Origin: CAYXXN01 sp964469055
GTDB lineage: Bacteria > Acidobacteriota > Thermoanaerobaculia > Multivoradales > JAHEKO01
Direction of reading: 5' to 3'
DNA: 18,871 nucleotides
NCBI GenBank assembly: GCA_964469055.1
Contig: CAYXXN010000041.1
Coordinates: 1-18,871 of the forward strand
Of the stretch, positions 1-6,868 are shown piece by piece; position 1 is the first letter of the stretch; each line of letters begins with the position of its first letter. The notes under the pieces were generated by a model. The model was not told where the DNA came from, searched no databases, and saw only the letters and a list, made by a program, of their open reading frames with translations. A program made the translations under genes and the position numbers.

Positions 1-30
1 GCCGTCGCTCCAGAGGGCTGGCGCTGATGC

Positions 31-36
31 TAGGCT
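31..36 (+). promoter_or_regulatory. Possible -10 box for the histidine kinase gene
   Basis: TAGGCT, a TANNNT-type -10 hexamer preceded by GC, about 90 nt before the GTG at 127. The same hexamer occurs before the TolB-like gene on the minus strand. No convincing -35 is seen. The rest of bases 1-126 shows no gene I can support. Confidence 0.2.
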
Positions 37-126
37 GCCGCGAACTTAGGCCTTGCTGTTGTCGGAGGTGGCTCTTGCCGCCACCGGCTGGCTCGGCCGG
101 CGTGCGGGCGAAGCCACGAGGCCGCA

Positions 127-2520
127 GTGAAAGCCGAACTCATCGATCCCGAGCAGGCGCGCCTGCTTCTTGAACAGCTCCCGGCGATCGTGTGGAGCAC
201 CGACCGCGAGCTGCGACTCACCACCAGCCTGGGCGCCGGCCTCAGCGTCTTGGGTCTAGTCCCCAACCAAGTGTTGGGCATGTCTCTATTCGAGTACTTC
301 GGGACTCAGGACCGTGACTTTCCGCCCATCCGAGCGCACCTGCAGGCTCTAGAAGGAGAGCCGGTCCACACCGAAGTGGAGTGGGCAGGCCGCTGCTACG
401 AAACCTACGTCGAGCCGCTCCGGGGCACGGGCCGCGAGATCCTGGGTGTGATTGGCGTGGCGCTCGACGTCACCCAGCGCAAGCGCGCTGAGCTACTCCA
501 AAAGGCCCTCTACCGGATCTCGGAGACCGCCGCTACGGCGCAGGACATGCCGGCGTTCTACGCCGCCCTGCACGCCATCGTCGGCGAGCTGATGTACGCC
601 CGCAACTTCTACATCGCGCTCCACGACGAGTCGGGCGGGCTAATCCACTTCCCCTACTTCGTGGACGAAGTGGACAGCCCACCCCAGCCGAGAAAACCCG
701 GCCATGGGCTGACCGAGTACGTGCTCTCCCACGGCGAGCCTCTCCTGCTGTCCCCGGAGAGCTTCCGGGAGCTGGTGGCACGGCAGGAGGTGGATCTGGT
801 GGGCGCGGACTCCTGGGATTGGCTCGGCGTGCCCTTGCAGAGCAGGGAGTGGACGTTCGGCGTCTTGGCCGTGCAGAGCTACAGCGAGGACGTGCGCTAT
901 AGCGAGCAGGACAAGGAAGTCCTCAACTTCGTCTCCCAACACATCTCTTCGGCGCTCCAGCGCCGGCGCGCGGAAGAGGAGCGGGAGCAGTCGCTTTCGC
1001 TGCTCCGCGCGACCCTGGACTCCACTGCCGACGGCATCCTCGTGGTGGACCGTGAGGGGAGAATGGTGAGTTTCAACAGGAGGTTTGTGGGCATGTGGCG
1101 GATCCCCGAGGAGATCGTGGCCTCGCGAGACGACGATCGGGCTCTGGCCTTCGTCCTCGATCAGCTTCTAGACCCCGAGGGCTTCCTGATCAAGGTGCGC
1201 GAGCTGTACGACAGCCCCGAGGCCCAGAGCTTCGACGTGCTCGAGTTCAAGGACGGTCGTGTCTTCGAGCGCTATTCCCAGTCTCAGCAGGTCGCCGGCG
1301 CTTCGCTAGGGCGGGTGTGGAGCTTCCGCGACGTCACCGAGCGCCACAAACTGGAAGAGCAACTCAGGCAGGCGCACAAGATGGAGGCGATCGGCAGGCT
1401 GGCCGGCGGCGTGGCGCACGATTTCAACAATCTGCTCACCGTGATCAATGGCCGCAGCGAGTTGCTGCTCGAACGCTTGCCACTCAACGATCCGGTTCGC
1501 GCGGAGATCGAAGAAATCAACCAGGCCGGTGACCGCGCCGCCGACCTCACGCGCCAGCTGGTTGCATTTAGCCGACGCCAGATGCTGAGGCCACGCTTGG
1601 TGAGCCTCAACCAGGTGGTCACAGAAATGGAGCGCCTGCTGCGCCGAGTCATCGGCGAGCACATCCAGCTGGTAACGCGCCTCGATCCGGAGCTGGGACT
1701 GACGCGGGCCGACTCGAGCCAGATCGAGCAGTTGGTGCTCAACCTGGCAGCGAACGCGCGCGACGCCATGCCGGAGGGTGGTCAGTTGCTCATCACGACA
1801 GCCAACGTGGTCGTCGGTCCAGAGTCCGCTCGGCGAAGACTGGACATAGGGCCTGGGGCTTACGTCGAACTGGCCGTCAGCGATACCGGAGTCGGCATGA
1901 ACGACGAGGTGCTGCAACGCCTCTTCGAGCCCTTCTTCAGTACGAAGGGCCCGGGAAAAGGGACGGGACTCGGCCTGGCCACTGTCTACGGCGTCGTCAA
2001 GCAGAGTGGTGGAGATATCGCGGTGGAGAGCCGTCTCGGAGCGGGAAGCGGTTTCCGTATCTACCTGCCCCGGGTGGAGGGCACGCTGGAGGCCTCGTCG
2101 CCGGTTGGTGCGCAGCCCGACGCAGCGCCGCCGCGGAAGACCATCCTGCTCGTCGAGGACGAGGTGGCCGTGCGCCGCCTCTTCGGCCAGTTCCTCCGCC
2201 AGCAAGGCTATCGCGTGCTCGAGGCAGGCGATGGTCAGGAAGCCATGGATCTGGTGCGGCAGCTCGAGGAGCCTGTCGACCTCCTCCTCACCGACGTGGT
2301 CATGCCCCGCGTGGGTGGCGCTGAGCTTGCTCGACAGCTCCTCGAGTCCCGTCCGGGTCTGCAGGTGGTCTACATGTCGGGCTATACCGAGCAGGCGGGG
2401 AGCCTGCCACAGAGCGCCCTGCAGAAAGGCGAGCCCGTGCTGGTCCTGAAACCGCTCTCCACGGAGCTCCTGGCGGCACGGCTTCGCGAGATTCTGGGCG
2501 GGGCCGCTGACCCGAACTAG
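127..2520 (+). CDS. Soluble hybrid sensor histidine kinase (PAS-GAF-PAS-HisKA-HATPase-REC)
   Basis: A 797-residue hybrid two-component kinase. Domains in order: a PAS domain (about residues 10-118), a GAF domain (about 125-285), a second PAS (about 290-410), a HisKA domain with phospho-accepting His431 in an AHDFNNLL motif (the NtrB-like/HPK4 type), and an ATPase domain with N-box Asn539/Asn543, Asp586 of the DTGVGM box and a GTGLGLA box. A C-terminal receiver has acidic residues 677-679, phospho-acceptor Asp723 and Lys775. No signal peptide or membrane segment is visible, so it probably senses a cytoplasmic ligand or redox/light cue through PAS/GAF. No output domain or partner regulator lies next to it, so the target is unknown. 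The start is GTG 127 with a weak GAGG just upstream. Codons end in A or T more often than in the other genes here, hinting at a different origin. It is convergent with tRNA-Ser, 12 nt away. Confidence 0.93.
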   Translation: MKAELIDPEQARLLLEQLPAIVWSTDRELRLTTSLGAGLSVLGLVPNQVLGMSLFEYFGTQDRDFPPIRAHLQALEGEPVHTEVEWAGRCYETYVEPLRGTGREILGVIGVALDVTQRKRAELLQKALYRISETAATAQDMPAFYAALHAIVGELMYARNFYIALHDESGGLIHFPYFVDEVDSPPQPRKPGHGLTEYVLSHGEPLLLSPESFRELVARQEVDLVGADSWDWLGVPLQSREWTFGVLAVQSYSEDVRYSEQDKEVLNFVSQHISSALQRRRAEEEREQSLSLLRATLDSTADGILVVDREGRMVSFNRRFVGMWRIPEEIVASRDDDRALAFVLDQLLDPEGFLIKVRELYDSPEAQSFDVLEFKDGRVFERYSQSQQVAGASLGRVWSFRDVTERHKLEEQLRQAHKMEAIGRLAGGVAHDFNNLLTVINGRSELLLERLPLNDPVRAEIEEINQAGDRAADLTRQLVAFSRRQMLRPRLVSLNQVVTEMERLLRRVIGEHIQLVTRLDPELGLTRADSSQIEQLVLNLAANARDAMPEGGQLLITTANVVVGPESARRRLDIGPGAYVELAVSDTGVGMNDEVLQRLFEPFFSTKGPGKGTGLGLATVYGVVKQSGGDIAVESRLGAGSGFRIYLPRVEGTLEASSPVGAQPDAAPPRKTILLVEDEVAVRRLFGQFLRQQGYRVLEAGDGQEAMDLVRQLEEPVDLLLTDVVMPRVGGAELARQLLESRPGLQVVYMSGYTEQAGSLPQSALQKGEPVLVLKPLSTELLAARLREILGGAADPN

Positions 2521-2532
2521 GGCCGTCGCGAT

Positions 2533-2622
2533 TGGCGGAGGGGGAGGGATTCGAACCCCCGGACGGGTCGCCCCGTCAACGGTTTTCAAGACCGCCGCTT
2601 TCGACCGCTCAGCCACCCCTCC
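2533..2622 (-). tRNA. tRNA-Ser (anticodon UGA), CCA encoded
   Basis: The minus strand folds as a class II tRNA. A 7-bp acceptor GGAGGGG/CCCCTCC is followed by discriminator G and an encoded CCA (2533-2535). The T arm has loop TTCGAAT, the anticodon arm has loop CTTGAAA with anticodon TGA (2586-2588), and there is a long variable arm typical of serine tRNAs. Its 5' end lies 27 nt after the stop of the TolB-like gene on the same strand, so it may be co-transcribed with that gene or use a promoter inside its 3' end. Its 3' end faces the histidine kinase gene. Confidence 0.97.
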
Positions 2623-2649
2623 GGCCGGGAGCAGCTTAGCGCGGGAGAT

Positions 2650-3849
2650 CTACGGCGAGATCCTCACCCACTCGAAGGCGCTCTCGATCGCCGCGGGCGG
2701 CGGAGCCGGCGTCTCCCCGACGAGCGCCAGCCAGCGCCCGTCGGGGGAGAGGGCAAGGCGGGTGATGCCGGCGACTCCGGCGCCAGCGAGATCGGCGATC
2801 TCGCGCCAGGTGAGGCCGTTCGACGCCGTGCTGCCAAGGAAGAGCTTGCTGGCCTGGCCCATCAGCAGCTCGCCGCTGGGCGTCCAGGCGTAGTCCTCGC
2901 TGCCTTCGAGAGTAGAGCCGAGGGCCCTCGGCGAGCCGTCGGCGGCGTCGGCGAGCATGACCTGCCAGCTCTCCTCATCCGTTTTGTCCACGTAAGAGAA
3001 CGTCTCGGTGCCCGGCACGCGGGCGAGACAGCGACCGATGTTCTCGGCCAGCGTCCGCGCGCCGGGCTCGCCCAGGCGGGCGAGGCGCAGGGTCGGTGGC
3101 TCGCCGAGGACGAAGAGGGCGACGGTCGTCGCGTCGAGCCAGGCGTGGTAGCCGACCGGCGCTACGTCCGGGAGCATGAGCTCGGGCTCGCCGCCGGCGA
3201 GCGGGAAGCGCCACAGGTGCTGAGTTCCGTCGACCTCGACGCGGACGGTCGAGAAGTGGGTGCCCCCGGCCATCGGGGTCGGCGAGTACTCGGCCTCCGC
3301 AGTCACGGTCACCGGAACGCTCTCGCCAGCGGCCAGGTCGTAGCGGTAGATGTCGGTCTGACCTTCGCGCTGCGAGGTGTAGAGGAAGGCCGCGCCGTCC
3401 GGGAGGAAGGCCGGCTGGCTGTCGTAGCCCTCTCGCGCGGTGGCGTTGACGACTTCGCTGACCGTCCAGCCCTCGGCGACCCGCGCGAGATAGATGTCGG
3501 TCGCCGGGGCGGGCGCCTCCTCGGCCCTCATCGTGCCAGTGAGCCGCGAGCCGTCGGCGGCGAGGCGCGCCTGGAAGCCGGGCGCACCCGGAAGATCGGG
3601 AACGGTGAAGGTGACCTCGGAGCCGCCGACCGCGAGGTCGGTCAGGGGCAGCGCGAAGGTCGCCTGGGCCGGCACGTCGAGGGTACCGGTGAGCGCTCCC
3701 GCCGCATCGGCGGCAATCGTCACCAAGAGCTCGACCGTCGTGCCGTCGGCCAGGCGCACAGGGCCGCGCCAGACGCCGATGGGCGAGGGCTCCTGGGCGG
3801 CGACCGCGGCGGCCAGGGACAGGGTGAGGGAGAGGACGCCGCTGCGCAT
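2650..3849 (-). CDS. Secreted TolB-like beta-propeller protein
   Basis: A 399-residue protein with an N-terminal Sec signal peptide (basic start, Ala/Leu core, cleavage likely near residue 18 before QEPSP). A beta-rich domain of about 100 residues resembles lipocalin-like or DUF-type modules that begin with a GxWxG-like strand. It is followed by TolB/WD40-like (PD40) repeats, with signatures such as PDGAAFLYTS and SPDGRWLAL. Proteins like this usually sit in the periplasm or on the cell surface and bind other proteins or peptides; no catalytic residues are evident. The start is ATG 3849 with a strong GGAGG 5 nt upstream. It is divergent from the Ser/Thr kinase across an 81-nt gap. The exact role is unknown; it could be a TolB-family scaffold or a stand-alone sensor propeller. 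Confidence 0.75.
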   Translation of the reverse strand: MRSGVLSLTLSLAAAVAAQEPSPIGVWRGPVRLADGTTVELLVTIAADAAGALTGTLDVPAQATFALPLTDLAVGGSEVTFTVPDLPGAPGFQARLAADGSRLTGTMRAEEAPAPATDIYLARVAEGWTVSEVVNATAREGYDSQPAFLPDGAAFLYTSQREGQTDIYRYDLAAGESVPVTVTAEAEYSPTPMAGGTHFSTVRVEVDGTQHLWRFPLAGGEPELMLPDVAPVGYHAWLDATTVALFVLGEPPTLRLARLGEPGARTLAENIGRCLARVPGTETFSYVDKTDEESWQVMLADAADGSPRALGSTLEGSEDYAWTPSGELLMGQASKLFLGSTASNGLTWREIADLAGAGVAGITRLALSPDGRWLALVGETPAPPPAAIESAFEWVRISP

Positions 3850-3873
3850 CGAAACCTCCGCCGTGGCCTCCCG

Positions 3874-3879
3874 AGCCTA
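3874..3879 (-). promoter_or_regulatory. Possible -10 box for the TolB-like gene
   Basis: On the minus strand this reads TAGGCT, about 25 nt before the ATG at 3849. It would give a short leader of roughly 18 nt holding the GGAGG ribosome site. No -35 is recognisable. Confidence 0.3.
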
Positions 3880-3918
3880 CCAGCGCCCCGCCCGGCGGCT
3901 CGAGTCCCGCCGCTTGGC

Positions 3919-3924
3919 TAGAAT
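3919..3924 (+). promoter_or_regulatory. Likely -10 box giving a leaderless kinase mRNA
   Basis: TAGAAT preceded by GGC. The A of the ATC codon at 3931 lies 6 nt after it, the distance expected for +1, so the transcript would begin at or next to the first codon. The TAG at 3919-3921 is also the last in-frame stop before the kinase frame, so the coding sequence cannot begin upstream of this box. Confidence 0.45.
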
Positions 3925-3972
3925 CCCGCCATCGCCACCTCCCTCGTCGGCCGCACGATCGCTCACTACCAG

Positions 3973-6570
3973 GTGCTCGAAGAGCTGGGTAGCGGGGGCA
4001 TGGGTGTCGTCTACATCGCCGAGGACCGGCGCTTGAAGCGCCGCGTGGCGCTCAAGCTCTTGCGCCCCGAGACCGCCTCGGACGAGCAGCGCATGAAGCG
4101 CTTCCAGCAGGAGGCCGAGATCGTGGCCTCCTTGAACCACCCTGGGATCGTGACGCTCTTCTCGGTCGAGGAGGCCGACGGCCTGCGCTTCCTCACCATG
4201 GAGCTCGTCGAGGGCAAGGCTCTCGACGAGCTGGTGCCTTCCGGTGGCATGGAGGTCGATCGCCTGCTCGCGCTCGCCCTGCCGCTCATCGAGGCGATGG
4301 CGGCGGCCCACGGCCGCGGCGTGACGCACCGTGACTTGAAGCCGGCCAACGTCATCGTCACCCCCGAGGGAAGGGTCAAGGTGCTCGACTTCGGCCTCGC
4401 CAAGCTGCGCGAGTCGCGCCCCGGCGCTCCCTTCGGTGACCGTACCGCCACCACGCTGATGACCCAGGAAGGGGCCGTCTTGGGTACGGTCTCCTACATG
4501 TCGCCGGAACAGGCCGAGGGGCGGCCGATCGGCCCACCCTCCGACGTCTTCTCGCTCGGCGTCATCCTCTACGAGCTGGCGACCGGCCGGCGGCCGTTCC
4601 AAGGGGGAAGCAACATCGCGATCCTCTCGGCGGTGCTCAAAGACGAGCCCCAGGCGCTCTCCGACACCCGCCGCGACGTGCCCGAGCGCCTGGCGAACAT
4701 CGTCGACCGCTGTCTCGTCAAGGAGCCGGAGGGGCGTTATCCGACGGCGGCCGAGCTGCTGGCCGATCTGCGCACCCTCGAGGAGGAGATCGCGGCCGGC
4801 ACGGCACGGCCGGCGCGCCGGCGGCTGCCCGGCGGGTGGCCGGTGGCGGCGGCCGCGGCTCTCCTCGTCGCGCTCGGCGGCTGGCTCCTGCTCTCGCGCC
4901 GCCCGGAGTCGGCGGCGCCGGGAGCGCCGCCGGCCACGACTCCCGCCGCCGGAGTCGCCGCCAGCCGGGTGCTCGTGCTGCCCTTCGCCGACCGTTCCTC
5001 CGACCCGACCCTCGCCTCCTTGCGCTTGATGGCGAGCGACTGGCTCACCCAGGGGATGTCGCGCACCGGGCGGCTCGAGGTCGTCCCCCTGGAGGCCGAT
5101 CTCGCGCAGGGGGATCCAACGGACCGCGAGTGGCTGCGCAGCGTGGCGGCGCGAACCGGCGCCGGCACGGTGGTGACCGGCGCCTACTACTTGAACGGCG
5201 ACCGGGTGCAGGTCTCCGCTCAGCTCTACGACACGACGAGTGGAGAGCTGCTGGCCGCCGTCGATCCGGTGAGCGCGCCGCGGGAGAGCCCCACCGAGGC
5301 CCTCGAGGTCGTGCGCCAACGGGTCCTCGGGACGCTCGCCAACTTCATCGACCCCGAGCTCGGGCCGGTGGCGCAGTTGGTGAGCCGGCCGCCGAGCTTC
5401 GCCGCCTACGAGCTGTTCTTGAACGGCATGGAGCGCTACACGGCGATGGACTTCCGCGGCGCGCTCGATCCCCTGAAACGCGCTGCCGCCGAGGACCCGG
5501 ACTACTCGACGCCGCTCTTGATGGCCGCCTCGGCGCACTACAACTTGCGCGAGTACGCAGAGGCCCAGGCCATCCTCGACCAGCTCGAGCCCAAGCGTGA
5601 GACGCTGGCGCCGCTCGACCGCTACAACCTCGAGTGGCTCGCCGCCGAGTGCAAGGGCGACCGCGGCACTGCCCTGCGCGCCGTGCGGCGGGCGGCGGAG
5701 CTCTCACCGCGCTCGATGTGGACCTTCCGACTGGGCGTCGTCGCCCTGATGTCGAACCGTCCCGGCGAGGCCCGTGCGGCCATGGAGAGCCTAGACCCCG
5801 AGCACGGCTTCGTGCGCGGTTGGGTCTCGTTTTCCTATCACTACGCCTCGGCGCTCCACTACCTGGGTGAGCACGACGCCGAGCTCGTGCAGGCCGAGCG
5901 CGGGCGCAGCGGGAGCCCCCATTCCCTCGGCGCCCTGGGTATCGAGCTGCGGGCCCGCGCCGGCCAGGGTGATGTGGCCGGGGTCAAGCGGCTGACCGAC
6001 GAGAGTGTGGGCTTGCCGGCCGAGTGGCTGGACACGCCGGGGACGACGATGCAGCTCGGCGCCCACGAGCTCGCCGCCCACGGCGAGCCGGAGGCGGCGC
6101 GGGAGCTCGCCGCTCGCGCCCTGGCCTGGCATCGCGCGCTGCCGCCGGCCGAGGCCGCGACCCCGGCGCGGCGCGAGGATCTGGGCCGTTCGCTGCTCGA
6201 CGCCGGCGAGCTCGCCGAGGCCGAGCGCGTGTTCGAGGAGCTCGCCGCGCTCTCGCCCGAGCAGGTCGATCTCCGGGGCATGCTCGGAGTGCTTGCCGCC
6301 CGCCGCGGCGATGCCGCGGGAGCCGCCGCCGCCGACCGCTGGCTCGCGGCCCTGGAACGGCCGTACCTCTTCGGCGAGTCGTACTACTGGCGGGCGGCCA
6401 TCGCGGCCTGGAGCGACAAGCCGCAGGAGGCGTTCGATCTGCTGCGCACGGCGTACGCGCACGGCCGGCCCTATCACTGGGCGGCGGACCAGCACCTGCA
6501 CATCGATCCCGTGCTCGCGCCGCTGCGCGGCGAGGCGGGTTTCGCCGACCTGCTGGCGCCCAAGGGCTAG
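3973..6570 (+). CDS. Membrane Ser/Thr protein kinase with TolB-like domain and TPRs
   Basis: A PknB/Hanks-type kinase. Numbering from GTG 3973: glycine loop GSGGMG (residues 6-11), ATP-binding Lys28, catalytic HRDLKPAN at 119-126, DFG at 139-141, and SPE at 177-179. A single membrane segment at about 289-307 is followed by a Pro/Ala linker. Next comes a TolB/FlgO-like domain beginning around VLVLPFADRS, then an alpha-helical region with TPR-like repeats to the end (about 470-860). Kinase inside, TPR sensor outside is the usual topology. Key catalytic residues are intact. GTG 3973 is the first standard start in frame, but it has no Shine-Dalgarno and cuts into the first kinase strand. The frame is open back to 3922, and ATC 3931 fits the expected N-terminus (SLVGRTIAHYQ) better. 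The gene stops 58 nt before the RiPP precursor, on the same strand; its substrates are unknown. Confidence 0.92.
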   Translation: MLEELGSGGMGVVYIAEDRRLKRRVALKLLRPETASDEQRMKRFQQEAEIVASLNHPGIVTLFSVEEADGLRFLTMELVEGKALDELVPSGGMEVDRLLALALPLIEAMAAAHGRGVTHRDLKPANVIVTPEGRVKVLDFGLAKLRESRPGAPFGDRTATTLMTQEGAVLGTVSYMSPEQAEGRPIGPPSDVFSLGVILYELATGRRPFQGGSNIAILSAVLKDEPQALSDTRRDVPERLANIVDRCLVKEPEGRYPTAAELLADLRTLEEEIAAGTARPARRRLPGGWPVAAAAALLVALGGWLLLSRRPESAAPGAPPATTPAAGVAASRVLVLPFADRSSDPTLASLRLMASDWLTQGMSRTGRLEVVPLEADLAQGDPTDREWLRSVAARTGAGTVVTGAYYLNGDRVQVSAQLYDTTSGELLAAVDPVSAPRESPTEALEVVRQRVLGTLANFIDPELGPVAQLVSRPPSFAAYELFLNGMERYTAMDFRGALDPLKRAAAEDPDYSTPLLMAASAHYNLREYAEAQAILDQLEPKRETLAPLDRYNLEWLAAECKGDRGTALRAVRRAAELSPRSMWTFRLGVVALMSNRPGEARAAMESLDPEHGFVRGWVSFSYHYASALHYLGEHDAELVQAERGRSGSPHSLGALGIELRARAGQGDVAGVKRLTDESVGLPAEWLDTPGTTMQLGAHELAAHGEPEAARELAARALAWHRALPPAEAATPARREDLGRSLLDAGELAEAERVFEELAALSPEQVDLRGMLGVLAARRGDAAGAAAADRWLAALERPYLFGESYYWRAAIAAWSDKPQEAFDLLRTAYAHGRPYHWAADQHLHIDPVLAPLRGEAGFADLLAPKG

Positions 6571-6591
6571 CCGGCCGCGCGGGCAGAGGGA

Positions 6592-6597
6592 TAGATT
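6592..6597 (+). promoter_or_regulatory. Possible -10 box for the RiPP operon
   Basis: TAGATT in the 58-nt gap between the kinase stop and the precursor start. Predicted +1 near 6604 would leave a leader of about 25 nt containing the CGGAGG ribosome site. No -35 is seen, so read-through from the kinase gene is also possible. Confidence 0.4.
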
Positions 6598-6628
6598 CGA
6601 CGCCACCATTCACCTACGGAGGCTCAAC

Positions 6629-6868
6629 ATGTCGGTCAAGCATGCCAAGGCGTTCTACGACACGGTCACCAAGGACCAGGGCACCAAGGACAAGAAGCTC
6701 TACAACGCGGTGCGGCAGGCGCGCGAGCAGGTCATCCACCTCGCCCGCAGCCACGGCTACCACTTCTCCTACGAGGAGCTCAACAAGGTGCTCACCAAGG
6801 AGTGGGGAGCCGACTTCGAGAAGAACAACCCGAAGCCCGACAAGCCGATGACCTGCAGCTGCTTCTGA
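6629..6868 (+). CDS. Nif11-leader RiPP precursor peptide
   Basis: A 79-residue peptide. Residues 1-60 match the Nif11-like leader family: an amphipathic helix containing KAFYDTV, a central helix ending in HLARSHGYHF, then SYEELNKVL. A Lys/Pro-rich linker (PKPDKP, residues 68-73) leads to the C-terminus MTCSCF. The only two cysteines, Cys76 and Cys78, sit in the run Thr75-Cys-Ser-Cys78, four adjacent residues that a YcaO cyclodehydratase could turn into oxazoline/thiazoline rings, followed by a terminal Phe79. The usual double-glycine cleavage site is absent. The ATG has a good ribosome site (CGGAGG, 6 nt upstream). The next gene, an E1-like/YcaO fusion, overlaps its 3' end, which strongly supports a RiPP role. 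Many Nif11-domain proteins have no known product, so the core assignment is an inference from composition and context. Confidence 0.82.
   Translation: MSVKHAKAFYDTVTKDQGTKDKKLYNAVRQAREQVIHLARSHGYHFSYEELNKVLTKEWGADFEKNNPKPDKPMTCSCF

Noticed and set aside
1306..2616. Long minus-strand open frame (436 residues) beginning MAERSKAAVLKT
   Set aside because: It starts inside tRNA-Ser (this N-terminus is the familiar translation of a serine tRNA) and then runs antisense to the histidine kinase, which has complete domains.
3877..5538. Minus-strand open frame of 553 residues
   Set aside because: Antisense shadow of the Ser/Thr kinase gene in GC-rich DNA; low-complexity Arg/Gly/His translation without domains.
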